64,000 bases of DNA from positions 248,001 through 312,000 of the forward strand of contig JANQOQ010000014.1 of NCBI GenBank assembly GCA_028285755.1, read 5' to 3'. A model generated the notes under the pieces. It saw nothing but the letters and a program-made list of their open reading frames with translations, did not search any database and was not told the DNA's origin. Below, piece after piece: positions 1 to 7,576 of the stretch; position 1 is the stretch's first letter, and every line of letters starts with the position of its first letter. The position numbers and the translations under genes are program-made. The stretch comes from Puniceicoccaceae bacterium (GTDB lineage Bacteria; Verrucomicrobiota; Verrucomicrobiia; Opitutales; JAFGAQ01).

Positions 1-1094
1 ACTGGTCTCCTAGGTCTTGAAGTCTCTCCCTGTATCCATTGAAGCAGATTGTTTATCTGGCGAACAGCAGGAGAAGTTTGCCTTACCATGTGCTCAGATA
101 TTTCAGGTAGATCATAGGAGCTTCTTCTGCCATTTATGCCATCCCTATATTGCCTGAATTCAAATCTAACACGATTCAAAGTTTTTGCATAGATCACCAT
201 TTCGCGATTACTTCCTACGACCAGAGTGATAACAGGTGATATTCTATTTTGTTCCACACTAACTGGTGTAGGGTATTCTGTAATAACGTGGTTTGCGTAT
301 CTCCTGAAACAGGGCAAGAGATTATAAAGATAATCAATGGAGTTAATATTTGGAGGTGGCCGCATTTCACAGTAAGATTCTATCTGACGCATAGAGTAAT
401 TAGGCGCGTCAAAACTTATTCTCACGTTATTATTGCGTGCTGTTTCTATGTATGCCCTGCGCACTTCTTCAAAATAAGCTTGGACAGTCTGCTCGAGGGT
501 AGCATCCAGAAAATTTAACCAATTCTCCCTTGTGCAATAACGCATCCATGCTGGTAGCATTATGCAGTTATCATTGCCATCTAGCGTGAATTCATCGCCC
601 CTAACTCTGTATAACCTCCCATTTAGGTAAGGGTTAGGGCTATGAGTTATCGTTATGGGTTCAGCTAAGCTAGTAACCGAGTTGTTGTTTCTAAGGAGGT
701 TCTGGTGAACAAACATTCGAGTAGGATTAAATTCGAGTGTAAATCTCAGCTCACATCTAACTTGCTCTGGACTGACATCTTGTCTTCTGAAATCTAATCT
801 GCCACTAAATAGCGGGACTGGTCTATCACTATTCCTATTCGTTGATCTAACTATCATGTAGCTTGGGTCATCAACATCCCCTGAGGGACTAGAGAATATC
901 CACCCAGTTCGTAAGTAGCCAAATTCGCCTTGCTCCTCTTCATTATTATTAGGAGTTCTAGACAAATGCTGAGCAAAAGCAAAATAGTCATCTACATGAC
1001 AATAAATGAAAATATTTTTAATATGAATTTCTATTTTATCATTACGAATATTATTAGAGGTTACTCGTAATTGATCATTATGTTCTACTATCAT
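1..1094 (-). CDS. Hypothetical protein, partial (runs off left edge)
   Basis: Reading the minus strand from the ATG at 1094-1092 gives 364 codons with no stop before the window edge, so the gene is real but its C-terminus is outside. The protein starts MIVEHNDQLRVTS. I recognise no family. It is polar, rich in Asn and Arg, has no signal peptide or membrane segment, and contains a run of Asn near residues 50-52 followed by acidic residues. The start codon is not preceded by a clear Shine-Dalgarno sequence. It lies at the outer end of the A+T-rich island and is divergent from the serine recombinase at 1664, so the repeat-bearing gap between them probably holds both promoters. Function unknown. 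The open frame is seen directly; that it is a cargo gene of the island is inferred from position. Confidence 0.75.
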   Translation of the reverse strand, partial: MIVEHNDQLRVTSNNIRNDKIEIHIKNIFIYCHVDDYFAFAQHLSRTPNNNEEEQGEFGYLRTGWIFSSPSGDVDDPSYMIVRSTNRNSDRPVPLFSGRLDFRRQDVSPEQVRCELRFTLEFNPTRMFVHQNLLRNNNSVTSLAEPITITHSPNPYLNGRLYRVRGDEFTLDGNDNCIMLPAWMRYCTRENWLNFLDATLEQTVQAYFEEVRRAYIETARNNNVRISFDAPNYSMRQIESYCEMRPPPNINSIDYLYNLLPCFRRYANHVITEYPTPVSVEQNRISPVITLVVGSNREMVIYAKTLNRVRFEFRQYRDGINGRRSSYDLPEISEHMVRQTSPAVRQINNLLQWIQGETSRPRRP

Positions 1095-1156
1095 TCTTGT
1101 GTTTTTAGAACGTATGACCTTTAAGAATAAAGGGGAAACTATTCAGGTTGGTATCT

Positions 1157-1172
1157 GTGCAACTGGTTGCAC
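1157..1172. repeat. Inverted-repeat motif GTGCAAC-TG-GTTGCAC, copy 1
   Basis: Two perfect 7-bp arms separated by TG. The identical 16 bases recur in the same orientation at 1524-1539 and 10515-10530. It lies between the left-edge gene and the recombinase gene. The motif is read directly; its role as a recombinase or regulator site is inferred. Confidence 0.75.
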
Positions 1173-1290
1173 TGTTTTTCTTATATGAAATGACCCCTAA
1201 TTTATCAAGCTATATCGCCCTTTGTGGTGCAAATTTTTGTGTTAAAAACTGAGATCAAATAGCGGGCAATTAATCATTAAGAATTAGCCT

Positions 1291-1319
1291 CTTTTTTTAT
1301 AGTGTCAATTTGTGTCAAC
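1291..1319. repeat. Direct repeat led by a T-run, copy A
   Basis: A T-run is followed by ATAGTGTCAA, a TTTGTGT element and CAAC. The related copy B at 1385-1411 keeps the T-run, ATAGTGT, TTGTGT and AAC with small indels. The two copies start 94 bp apart. They look like an old tandem duplication or paired protein-binding sites. Confidence 0.55.
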
Positions 1320-1384
1320 TAGCATATAAAAATTGGTGGTTTTATGGAGTGAAAACAGTTGCCTAAATTCCTTAAAAACAGCCC

Positions 1385-1411
1385 CTTTTTTATAGTGTAA
1401 GATTGTGTAAC
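1385..1411. repeat. Direct repeat led by a T-run, copy B
   Basis: Imperfect copy of the 1291-1319 repeat, two bases shorter. It keeps the T-run, ATAGTGT and the TTGTGT-AAC end in the same orientation. Confidence 0.5.
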
Positions 1412-1522
1412 ATTTGATAATAAAATAAGAAATTATATGTGACAGATTTTTTGGTTATATTGATGCTTTTTAGTAGAGGTTATTTGCCCTTTATAACTTT
1501 CATTGTTCCCTGCCGCAAATTT

Positions 1523-1540
1523 TGTGCAACTGGTTGCACA
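1523..1540. repeat. Inverted-repeat motif, copy 2 (18 bp)
   Basis: TGTGCAAC-TG-GTTGCACA, 8-bp arms with a 2-bp centre, about 125 bp upstream of the serine recombinase start. It extends the 1157-1172 copy by one base on each side and matches the copy inside the integrase gene (10514-10531). Confidence 0.75.
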
Positions 1541-1663
1541 GTTTTCGAAGTTGGTGACCAAGGAATCGATCGAATCATTGGTAAATAAATGTCGTGATAA
1601 TGCGGGAATAACTAGACAGCATCTGTGCCAAATAATAGCTTAGAGGGTTTTTCTTAGACATAT

Positions 1664-2284
1664 ATGAAAAAAACGATAGCCCTCACCCGCATTTCCACGG
1701 GTAAACAAGACTTAGAGGCTCAAAAGCTCTCTATACTGGAATTCGCTCAAAGAGAAGATATCAAGATTGCTGACTTCTTTGAGAGACAAGTATCATCAAG
1801 AAAAACCTTAACCGAGAGAGGAATTGATGATCTATTAGCGTTGTTAGATACAGGAGATACATTGATCGTAGCTGAGTTGTCTCGCTTAGGCCGATCTTTG
1901 AACCAAGTGCTAACGATTGTGAATGAACTTATTGGTAGAGAGATTTACTTTATTTCAATCAAGGAGAACATTCGTATCAGTGGTAAGATCAATCTACAGA
2001 CTAAGGTAATGATTTCTATGTTTGGTCTCTTTGCTGAATTGGAGAGAGACTTCATATCAGAGAGGACTAGAGAAGGTCTCCTTTCCGCAAAAAATAGAGG
2101 GAAGAGGTTAGGCCGTCCCAAGGGTAGCAGAGGTCAATCAAAGCTCGATAGCAGGGAATCTGAGATCAAAGACCTACTCGCTAAGGGTGTATCGGTAAGT
2201 AGCCTGTCCAAAATCCTTGGCGTTGGCCGCAGCACCCTACATCATTTTATTAGGAGTAGAAAGCTGACAGAAATTTTGAACTAG
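1664..2284 (+). CDS. Small serine recombinase (resolvase/invertase family)
   Basis: A 206-aa site-specific recombinase that cuts and rejoins DNA through a serine nucleophile. The N-terminal catalytic domain carries the signature R9-I-S11-T followed by a Gln a few residues on, with Ser11 the likely nucleophile and Arg9 its partner. The usual preceding Tyr is Thr here. The conserved SRLGRSL segment lies near residues 73-79. The C-terminal part (about residues 145-200) contains the basic GRPKGS hinge and a Hin-type helix-turn-helix. Length is typical of the family. It could act as a DNA invertase, as a cointegrate resolvase or as a regulator. The repeats in the 1095-1663 gap are plausible substrates. 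The gene sits just outside the HEPN operon, with which it is convergent. Confidence 0.9.
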   Translation: MKKTIALTRISTGKQDLEAQKLSILEFAQREDIKIADFFERQVSSRKTLTERGIDDLLALLDTGDTLIVAELSRLGRSLNQVLTIVNELIGREIYFISIKENIRISGKINLQTKVMISMFGLFAELERDFISERTREGLLSAKNRGKRLGRPKGSRGQSKLDSRESEIKDLLAKGVSVSSLSKILGVGRSTLHHFIRSRKLTEILN

Positions 2285-2294
2285 GATTTATTTT

Positions 2295-3002
2295 TTAAGA
2301 ATCCATTTTCTCGACCAATGGGTTATTTAAATCAAAGATATCAATATCTAGTTTTCTCCTATTGATAGTCTCTTTAATGGCCTCAGCTGTATTATGGCAA
2401 AAACCAGATAAATTTAAAAATGGTCGGATGTGATTCTTATATTCTTCTTTCTTGCCTGAACGATCATTCGACAGTCTCCAAGGTTGCAGCTCATGAACCA
2501 GACCAATAAACCCTGCTAGCAGTTCTGCATAGGCATCCATATGTTTCGCCTCGCCAAAGCTAACTAAATCTTGTTTTGAAACATGCATATTACCTGTGAT
2601 TCTATTATGATCAAAGTTCTTAAGTATCGCTACATCGCAGACAATGTTTGCTTGTTTATATTTTTTCCTCTGCCTCCTTATGTTGTGATGTGTTTCTACT
2701 CTTATCTGGTGTCTAATTTGTATGGTTGAAGGATTTGCATCATGTTTAAAGCATATGACATACGTATAATTCTTTGCGTCACCTCTAGTGCTATATTTTA
2801 GCCTAAATCTTCCTCCATTAGATGGAGGGTTAATTATATCTATGTTCCAACCTCTAGCCTCATACCATTTGATCGTTTGAGCGAAAGTAGCTGCTTCAAA
2901 TGTTTGGCTAACTCTTTTACCGAAATCATCTATTTTGGACTTCTTATGGCTAAAGAATTGATGAAGTTTATCAGTAGCTATTTTTTGATCAAACCAAGCC
3001 AT
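2295..3002 (-). CDS. Putative PD-(D/E)XK-like nuclease, third gene of HEPN operon
   Basis: A 235-aa protein if translation begins at the ATG at 3002; an in-frame upstream start at 3026 would add eight residues. I see an arrangement like a restriction-endonuclease fold: a helix with Glu (about residue 36), Asp123 in a hydrophobic strand (NIVCDVAIL), then 28 residues later a GEAKH motif (E151-x-K153) followed by a Tyr-containing helix. The spacing and order fit the PD-(D/E)XK superfamily, but that is motif reading, not a homology search. A basic stretch (RRQRKKYK) precedes the Asp. It overlaps the end of the 155-aa gene by 14 bp, so the two are probably translationally coupled. No signal peptide. 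It could also be a non-nuclease protein of the same fold. Confidence 0.6.
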   Translation of the reverse strand: MAWFDQKIATDKLHQFFSHKKSKIDDFGKRVSQTFEAATFAQTIKWYEARGWNIDIINPPSNGGRFRLKYSTRGDAKNYTYVICFKHDANPSTIQIRHQIRVETHHNIRRQRKKYKQANIVCDVAILKNFDHNRITGNMHVSKQDLVSFGEAKHMDAYAELLAGFIGLVHELQPWRLSNDRSGKKEEYKNHIRPFLNLSGFCHNTAEAIKETINRRKLDIDIFDLNNPLVEKMDS

Positions 3003-3456
3003 CACGAGACCCCCTAAACCATTCAACTATTTCGTGAAAATATTGGCTCTTAAGAAACAATTCCTTAAGTTCTTCACTTAGAATAGAGTTCACTAATTCT
3101 TCTGAAAACTCTAACCCCATATTATAATACTCAGATTTTTCAGATAATGACAAAGATCCGATATAAATTTCGTTTACTTCTAAATTTTTAAAAACATCTA
3201 CGGTATCCTTAATCATTCTATCGCTTGCTAGGAAACTCTTGTTCAGAGAGTAGAGGAAAAGAATAATAGTAAGTTCATTAATCGCTTCATTTAGCTTTTT
3301 AAGCTTCTCACTCTTAACATCTTTTCCATACTCTTCATCGCTTAAAATTTTGTATTTTATATTATCGAATTCCAAGGATGAGCTAGCGTAACTTCTTATG
3401 CTCGAAATATAGGGTTTATATCTATAAGGTAACAAATTTCGTAGCTCTGTATACAT
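2989..3456 (-). CDS. Hypothetical 155-aa protein, middle gene of HEPN operon
   Basis: Not recognised. The protein is predicted to be mostly helical, with a charged centre rich in Lys and Glu, no signal peptide and no clear membrane segment. A hydrophobic helix (ELTIILFLYSL) lies near residues 61-71. The gene starts four bases after the stop of the HEPN gene and overlaps the nuclease-like gene by 14 bp. The three are therefore almost certainly one transcription unit and possibly one complex. Adaptor, antitoxin or sensor are all possible; the sequence does not say which. Confidence 0.7.
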   Translation of the reverse strand: MYTELRNLLPYRYKPYISSIRSYASSSLEFDNIKYKILSDEEYGKDVKSEKLKKLNEAINELTIILFLYSLNKSFLASDRMIKDTVDVFKNLEVNEIYIGSLSLSEKSEYYNMGLEFSEELVNSILSEELKELFLKSQYFHEIVEWFRGSRDGLV

Positions 3457-3459
3457 GAT

Positions 3460-4452
3460 CTACCCAAAAATTAAATTTTTGAAATACTCTCTTCGCGTGT
3501 CTGTATCATCAGACGTCCAATTCTGGCCTTCGTCATCCAAGAACTTTGTCAATAGATCGCGCGAATAATCGTCCAATAATCCTGCAATCTCCCTAAGTTC
3601 TACCTTATCACGGCTTCTTAAATGAGATCCGTGAAGTATTTTCGAACGCAAATTATATGCCCTTTTAAGATCGTCATAAACCACCCTTTTAGTCTTTAAC
3701 TCGGATTCCAAAATGAACGCAGCTCTTTCCGACACTTGATGGGCTAACTCAGCATGATCCAATGAGAATATAGCTTCGAATGCTACTATGAGATATGATA
3801 CTCTTAAATCTAAATATTCGGTATTTCTGGCAGAGCCCAAAAACATCAAATAACGATTGAAGATTTCTTTCTGATCAGAAACAGCAAAAGTAATGTTTGA
3901 TTTAAATTCATTTAGTTCCTCTGGGCTTTGATTTAATCTTTCTTGAACAGCCTGATATATTCCTAGCCGCTTTTCGATTTCTACAATCTCACCTATTTCT
4001 GAAATGGAAAAATTAGTATCCTGAGACTCTCCATATTTGTTTCTACAATTTATATAGAGTAAATTTGAATGAGTTTTTTGTAAGCTGATCAAACCCGCCT
4101 GATTATTATACTGAAATATGTAACCCATTTCTGTGTAACAAGAATTGTCTTTCACGATCCAGGCTGAGAATAAGAAGTTACAAACAGCTTGAATCAATTC
4201 GATTAAGTAAGGCTTGTGATGGGTGAGGATAGATGGATGTGCTCTAAGCCGCTCACTGTATGCAATTGCAGGAGCTGATAGTATATTTTCAAATTCTAAA
4301 CTACCTACAGCCTCTTTAAATCCTGGATTATTTATAAATTGGCATTTGTTAACATCATTCGTTAGCCAAATATTTGAGAGAATCTCGATGTCATTATCTA
4401 GTTGTTCAGGAATATTTAGACCATTGATAGCAATTATAAACGAGGAAATCAT
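3460..4452 (-). CDS. Apea-type HEPN-domain protein, first gene of the operon
   Basis: A 330-aa protein whose C-terminal part looks like the Apea/HEPN family. It has a long helix with the LRVSYLIVAFEAIFS pattern (about residues 216-230), then a second helix with AYNLRSKILHGSHL. The latter contains the HEPN R-x4-H motif as R269 and H274. In HEPN proteins these residues form a metal-independent RNase centre used in toxin-antitoxin, abortive-infection and CRISPR-associated systems. Many Apea proteins are uncharacterised. The N-terminal 200 residues are of unknown fold and may sense something. The gene opens the leftward operon with the 155-aa gene (four-base gap) and the nuclease-like gene. The start is the ATG at 4452, the only Met that keeps the N-terminal part. 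A small palindrome lies upstream (4468-4481). Confidence 0.75.
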   Translation of the reverse strand: MISSFIIAINGLNIPEQLDNDIEILSNIWLTNDVNKCQFINNPGFKEAVGSLEFENILSAPAIAYSERLRAHPSILTHHKPYLIELIQAVCNFLFSAWIVKDNSCYTEMGYIFQYNNQAGLISLQKTHSNLLYINCRNKYGESQDTNFSISEIGEIVEIEKRLGIYQAVQERLNQSPEELNEFKSNITFAVSDQKEIFNRYLMFLGSARNTEYLDLRVSYLIVAFEAIFSLDHAELAHQVSERAAFILESELKTKRVVYDDLKRAYNLRSKILHGSHLRSRDKVELREIAGLLDDYSRDLLTKFLDDEGQNWTSDDTDTRREYFKNLIFG

Positions 4453-4467
4453 TATTATAGCTTAGCC

Positions 4468-4481
4468 GCTATTCTAATAGC
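4468..4481. promoter_or_regulatory. Palindrome upstream of HEPN operon
   Basis: GCTATT-CT-AATAGC, a perfect 6-2-6 inverted repeat 16 bp before the HEPN start codon. On the minus strand the octamer TAAGCTAT occurs twice in the same short gap. It is a candidate operator for the operon; no regulator is assigned. Confidence 0.4.
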
Positions 4482-4515
4482 TTACAATGATAGAATTGAT
4501 ATTAATAATTGAAAT

Positions 4516-6120
4516 TTATTTATCTAGGACAATATAAGGCAGCCTAACCTCGCTTACTGGTATACCCATTTCTTCTGCGATAAATGCCTTTAGCTGTTCT
4601 TCAACCACGTATCTTTCGGTGGGATGGATAAATCGTTCCCGATGAATCTCCCATAAACGAGAAATCTCCAATTCTTGTTCACTAAGCACTCGATCGGTTA
4701 CCGCTATTTGCCAAACAGGGACATTGTCCGAGCCTGAGTTTCCTTTTCTGTCAGGGCAATAAGTCAAATTACCATAGAGAAGCCCAGAGCCCATTGTTTC
4801 TGGCATGACTTCTAGTTTAACCCAAACCACATCTACCTTATATTCGAGGAAAGCCTCCTTAGCCGTTTCACGCATCACATAAGTTCTATCAGCTTTGGTC
4901 TCTGCACTCGTAATCATGTGAATGCTTCTTCTGTCTCTACCAGCTACCCCCGCATCTGCATCTTTCAAGATGATGTATGAAAATTGCTTGGATGGATCAT
5001 CCTTGTGAATCAGCGTTTTAGTTCGCTTCTCTAGTTCGAGCTTTCGCTCTTCTGCAATTCTTTCTCGTTCTACTCTTGCTAACCGATCTTTTTCAGCGAG
5101 TTCAGCTGCTCTCCTTTTACGCTCTTCCTCCTCAAGCTTTTTGTGATACTCTTCAATACGAGTGATCCTTGCTTCATATTCATTCTGAAAAGATTGGGTT
5201 ATCTGTAACTGTTCCTCATTGAAGTAAGAGGCTATATCTCCATATTGCTGTTTAAGAAAATCAAGTCTGCTGCTGATAACTCTTAGATTTCGGTTAAGAT
5301 TGCTATTTATGTCTTGTTCAAGTGGTTCGTTCTTAAGCAGCAGGGTCGTTTCTTGCAATAATTCAAAGTAGGGTAAGAATGCCTCCTCAATTTCCTTTCG
5401 TCTAAAGATATCATCAAAACTGGCTATGTATTCTTGGTAGGATGATATGAACTGATCAATATTTTCTCTTGCAGATACTTCCAGATAATCGAGGGGGTTT
5501 GCACCTGCATTCGAAAAGTAGGTTGGGACATCTATGATGTTATTTTCATAGATTCGGGTAAGTTCTCTTTTCTCAGAATCCGTATATTGGGGGTTCTCCA
5601 ATATCCCAATGCCCTTTGAAGCTAATCTACCTATTTTGTCTAGGTGAGACCTTGCATACCTGTGATTCATGCTACTTTCATTGGGGTATAAATGTAACAA
5701 GTTTTTCTGGGTGGATACTACTGATGAAGTTTGCTCTGATTTAGTTGAAGTCTGAACGGGAGTTGGCGAATTTTGCCTTTCTTCGTAATAGACTGTTCTT
5801 TGTTCCTCAGTGAGTTCTTCGTATTCCTTTAGCCATTCAGCAAGTGACTTTCTTTTATACGAGTAATCAATCGCTTCAAAATCAGGCTGAGTCTTTTTTA
5901 GGTTTGCCGTAAACGAATTTATCTTCCATCTGGATCGGGACTTTTCAGTTACCCAACCTTTTTCACTGGCTTCAATGTAGTGTTCCGCAGCCTTACAAAT
6001 TTCTTCGATGTAGTAAGTCTCGTTCTTGGTATACTTTGCATTTGCAAGACTGCCCACACTTAGAAAAAATAATGCCAGAGATAGCAGGATTTTGAATTGA
6101 GAATATTGCAGATTTTTCAT
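4516..6120 (-). CDS. Exported coiled-coil protein of unknown function
   Basis: A 534-aa protein with a clear signal peptide (KILLSLALFFLSVGSLANA, cleavage near residue 28). It is therefore exported to periplasm or surface. Residues about 310-370 form a strongly charged coiled coil rich in Glu, Lys and Arg (KKLEEEERKRRAAELAEKDR region). The C-terminal roughly 160 residues look globular and contain ILKDADAGVAGRDRR; this resembles a small domain seen fused to coiled coils in other uncharacterised bacterial proteins, but I cannot name it. It is followed in the same direction by the HEPN operon. The membrane protein at 6861 lies just upstream with an 18-bp gap, suggesting a two-gene envelope module. 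Confidence 0.75.
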   Translation of the reverse strand: MKNLQYSQFKILLSLALFFLSVGSLANAKYTKNETYYIEEICKAAEHYIEASEKGWVTEKSRSRWKINSFTANLKKTQPDFEAIDYSYKRKSLAEWLKEYEELTEEQRTVYYEERQNSPTPVQTSTKSEQTSSVVSTQKNLLHLYPNESSMNHRYARSHLDKIGRLASKGIGILENPQYTDSEKRELTRIYENNIIDVPTYFSNAGANPLDYLEVSARENIDQFISSYQEYIASFDDIFRRKEIEEAFLPYFELLQETTLLLKNEPLEQDINSNLNRNLRVISSRLDFLKQQYGDIASYFNEEQLQITQSFQNEYEARITRIEEYHKKLEEEERKRRAAELAEKDRLARVERERIAEERKLELEKRTKTLIHKDDPSKQFSYIILKDADAGVAGRDRRSIHMITSAETKADRTYVMRETAKEAFLEYKVDVVWVKLEVMPETMGSGLLYGNLTYCPDRKGNSGSDNVPVWQIAVTDRVLSEQELEISRLWEIHRERFIHPTERYVVEEQLKAFIAEEMGIPVSEVRLPYIVLDK

Positions 6121-6138
6121 AGTTTAGATATGTGAGGT

Positions 6139-6861
6139 TTAGAGGGTATCGAGACGGATGAAATCTCCATCGATTGTGAATCTGGCTGCTATGCTTTCCT
6201 TCACTTTCGCCCCATACATGTTGTTGGCCCTGTAGGTGACCTCAACTAAGACGTAATCATGCAGATCGAGGTATAGACTTTCCACATGCTCAAATGAGGA
6301 TGGATCATGCAGATCGCTTTTAATAATATCTACGAGTTTGGTATGTTCTCCGTTCCATGAGCTGAATTGATTCTTTATCTTTTCTAAGCGATCATCTTCA
6401 TAATTTTGCTTATCAGCGAGAGCCTCATTCCGAATTTGAACATCTCTTTTTTCACGCTCCATTCTCTTTTTCAGAAGCTCTAGATCGGGATCATCTACTT
6501 CGGAGTATTTAACGAATTCTACAGAGGCACTCTCGAATTCTTCTTGATCAATATAATCATTAATTTGGCTTAAAACGTATTGCTTGTTTTGTGCAAAAAA
6601 TTCCTTATTTGCTTCCAATTGCTCTAGATGAAGTAAGTAGAGACCAATAAAGCAAAATGCAGTATTGGCTATTACTAGAGCCGTTTTCGCTTTTTTGAAT
6701 TTCAGAAGCTTGGGTAAACGAGTGCCAATAGGGGGAAGGAGTATCAATCCAGTTAGTCCTAGGAATATTCCACCTGGAATGGTTTCCGCGGATGCTCCCA
6801 GAGCCATTAATAGGACACAGATCGCAATTAACCATATAGCTATCAGTTTGAGAGTTTTCAT
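6139..6861 (-). CDS. Membrane protein with C-terminal soluble domain
   Basis: I take the ATG at 6861 (MKTLKLIAIWL), giving 240 aa; a frame extension to 6900 adds 13 residues lacking membrane character. Hydrophobic segments lie at about residues 5-25, 30-45 and 60-78, followed by a charged helical region. The C-terminal domain contains FSSWNGEHTKLVDIIKSDL and DPSSFEHVE. That C-terminal pattern recurs in many small bacterial membrane proteins, often in genomic islands; its function is not known. The gene is upstream of the exported coiled-coil gene and divergent from the XRE regulator, so the gap with the 6925-6944 inverted repeat probably controls both directions. Confidence 0.7.
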   Translation of the reverse strand: MKTLKLIAIWLIAICVLLMALGASAETIPGGIFLGLTGLILLPPIGTRLPKLLKFKKAKTALVIANTAFCFIGLYLLHLEQLEANKEFFAQNKQYVLSQINDYIDQEEFESASVEFVKYSEVDDPDLELLKKRMEREKRDVQIRNEALADKQNYEDDRLEKIKNQFSSWNGEHTKLVDIIKSDLHDPSSFEHVESLYLDLHDYVLVEVTYRANNMYGAKVKESIAARFTIDGDFIRLDTL

Positions 6862-6924
6862 AGTATTATTCTTATCAGAATGTTTCCATATGGGCAACAT
6901 TAAAAATCTATAAAGCAGTAAATT

Positions 6925-6944
6925 TTGTTCCTTAATCGGAACAA
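6925..6944. promoter_or_regulatory. Operator-like inverted repeat at XRE gene start
   Basis: TTGTTCC-TTAATC-GGAACAA, perfect 7-bp arms with a 6-bp spacer. It overlaps the first base of the XRE start codon and lies between two divergent genes. A regulator of this family would be expected to bind such a site and repress its own gene; that is inference. Confidence 0.6.
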
Positions 6945-7216
6945 TGAAAGGCGTTAAAAATGTCGTCGGCCCAAGGCTGAAATTGCTCAGAAAAGAGCAA
7001 GGTTTTACTCAGGATGCCCTTGTTGCTAAACTACACTTAGAAGGGCTAGAAGCTCTTAACCGTATAAGTATATCTAAAATCGAGAGCCAAGTCCGCAACG
7101 TTACCGATTATGAATTGCAGATTATAGCCCATGTCCTCAAAGTAACTCCCAATGACCTTTATCCTCCATACTCATACGTAAGTCAGAATATCGAGGAAAT
7201 ACGCAGGCCGATGTAG
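6944..7216 (+). CDS. XRE-family helix-turn-helix regulator
   Basis: A 90-aa DNA-binding protein consisting almost only of an HTH_3/XRE domain. It shows the usual pattern: PRLKLLRKEQGFTQDALVAKL (first two helices), then ISISKIESQVRNVTDYELQIIAHVLKVTPNDLYP (recognition helix through to the last helix). The tail is short, with no second domain. It is transcribed divergently from the membrane-protein gene. The inverted repeat 6925-6944 overlaps its start codon and is the obvious candidate operator. In mobile elements such proteins usually control cargo or excision genes. Confidence 0.9.
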   Translation: MKGVKNVVGPRLKLLRKEQGFTQDALVAKLHLEGLEALNRISISKIESQVRNVTDYELQIIAHVLKVTPNDLYPPYSYVSQNIEEIRRPM

Positions 7217-7237
7217 CTTTCATCTGGGATTCCCACA

Positions 7238-7576
7238 ATGAAATTTCTGAGATTCTTATTTCCTCAAAGGATTGGTAGGTGGTCATATTTTGTAAGATCA
7301 GTTATCTATGTGGCTCTGCTCTATCCATATGAAAGAATTTTTGATAAATACGAATATTCAGATCATTGGCTAACAGTATCATTATTATTTGTGATGATAA
7401 TTGGAATGCCACTATTTGGTTTTTTATCTATTATACGCCCACGATGTAAGGAAATTGGTGCGCATAGTGCGGTAGGGTTATTAGTAATTATACCTTTGGT
7501 TTGGCTGATTTTGCTTATCGCTAAAACAAGTCCTTTGCACTATTTGAAAGAAGAATCATTTTCAGATGAAAGCTAG
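7238..7576 (+). CDS. DUF805-like inner-membrane protein
   Basis: 112 aa with three hydrophobic segments (about residues 18-32, 45-65 and 80-98). The N-terminal QRIGRWSYFVRS and the central RPRCKEIGAHS match the layout of DUF805 proteins, which have a GR-x-x-R/W start and an R-R/C-x-D/E-x-G motif before the last helix pair. The function of that family is unknown. It starts 21 bp after the XRE gene and overlaps the start of the next gene by 11 bp, so 6944-7994 is probably one operon. Confidence 0.65.
   Translation: MKFLRFLFPQRIGRWSYFVRSVIYVALLYPYERIFDKYEYSDHWLTVSLLFVMIIGMPLFGFLSIIRPRCKEIGAHSAVGLLVIIPLVWLILLIAKTSPLHYLKEESFSDES

Larger units (their letters stand above)
1095..1663. other. 569-bp A+T-rich intergenic region with repeats
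   Basis: There is no convincing gene here. The stretch separates two divergent genes and contains two copies of an 18-bp-class inverted repeat (1157-1172 and 1523-1540) and two copies of a T-run-led 27-29 bp direct repeat (1291-1319 and 1385-1411). A GCAAATTTT-type half motif also appears near 1231 and 1515. Such a cluster in front of a serine recombinase could be its recombination (res or inversion) site, a regulator-binding region or a replication region. The sequence alone does not decide. Confidence 0.6.

Noticed and set aside
249-518. An 89-codon plus-strand open frame
   Set aside because: It lies wholly inside the 364-codon minus-strand frame at 1-1094, has no family look and no ribosome-binding site; I treat it as a shadow.
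4453-4460. TATAAT directly before the HEPN start codon, suggesting a leaderless transcript
   Set aside because: A start seven bases after such a -10 box would fall inside the gene, and the nearest TTGTAA is 22 bp away, too far for a good -35.
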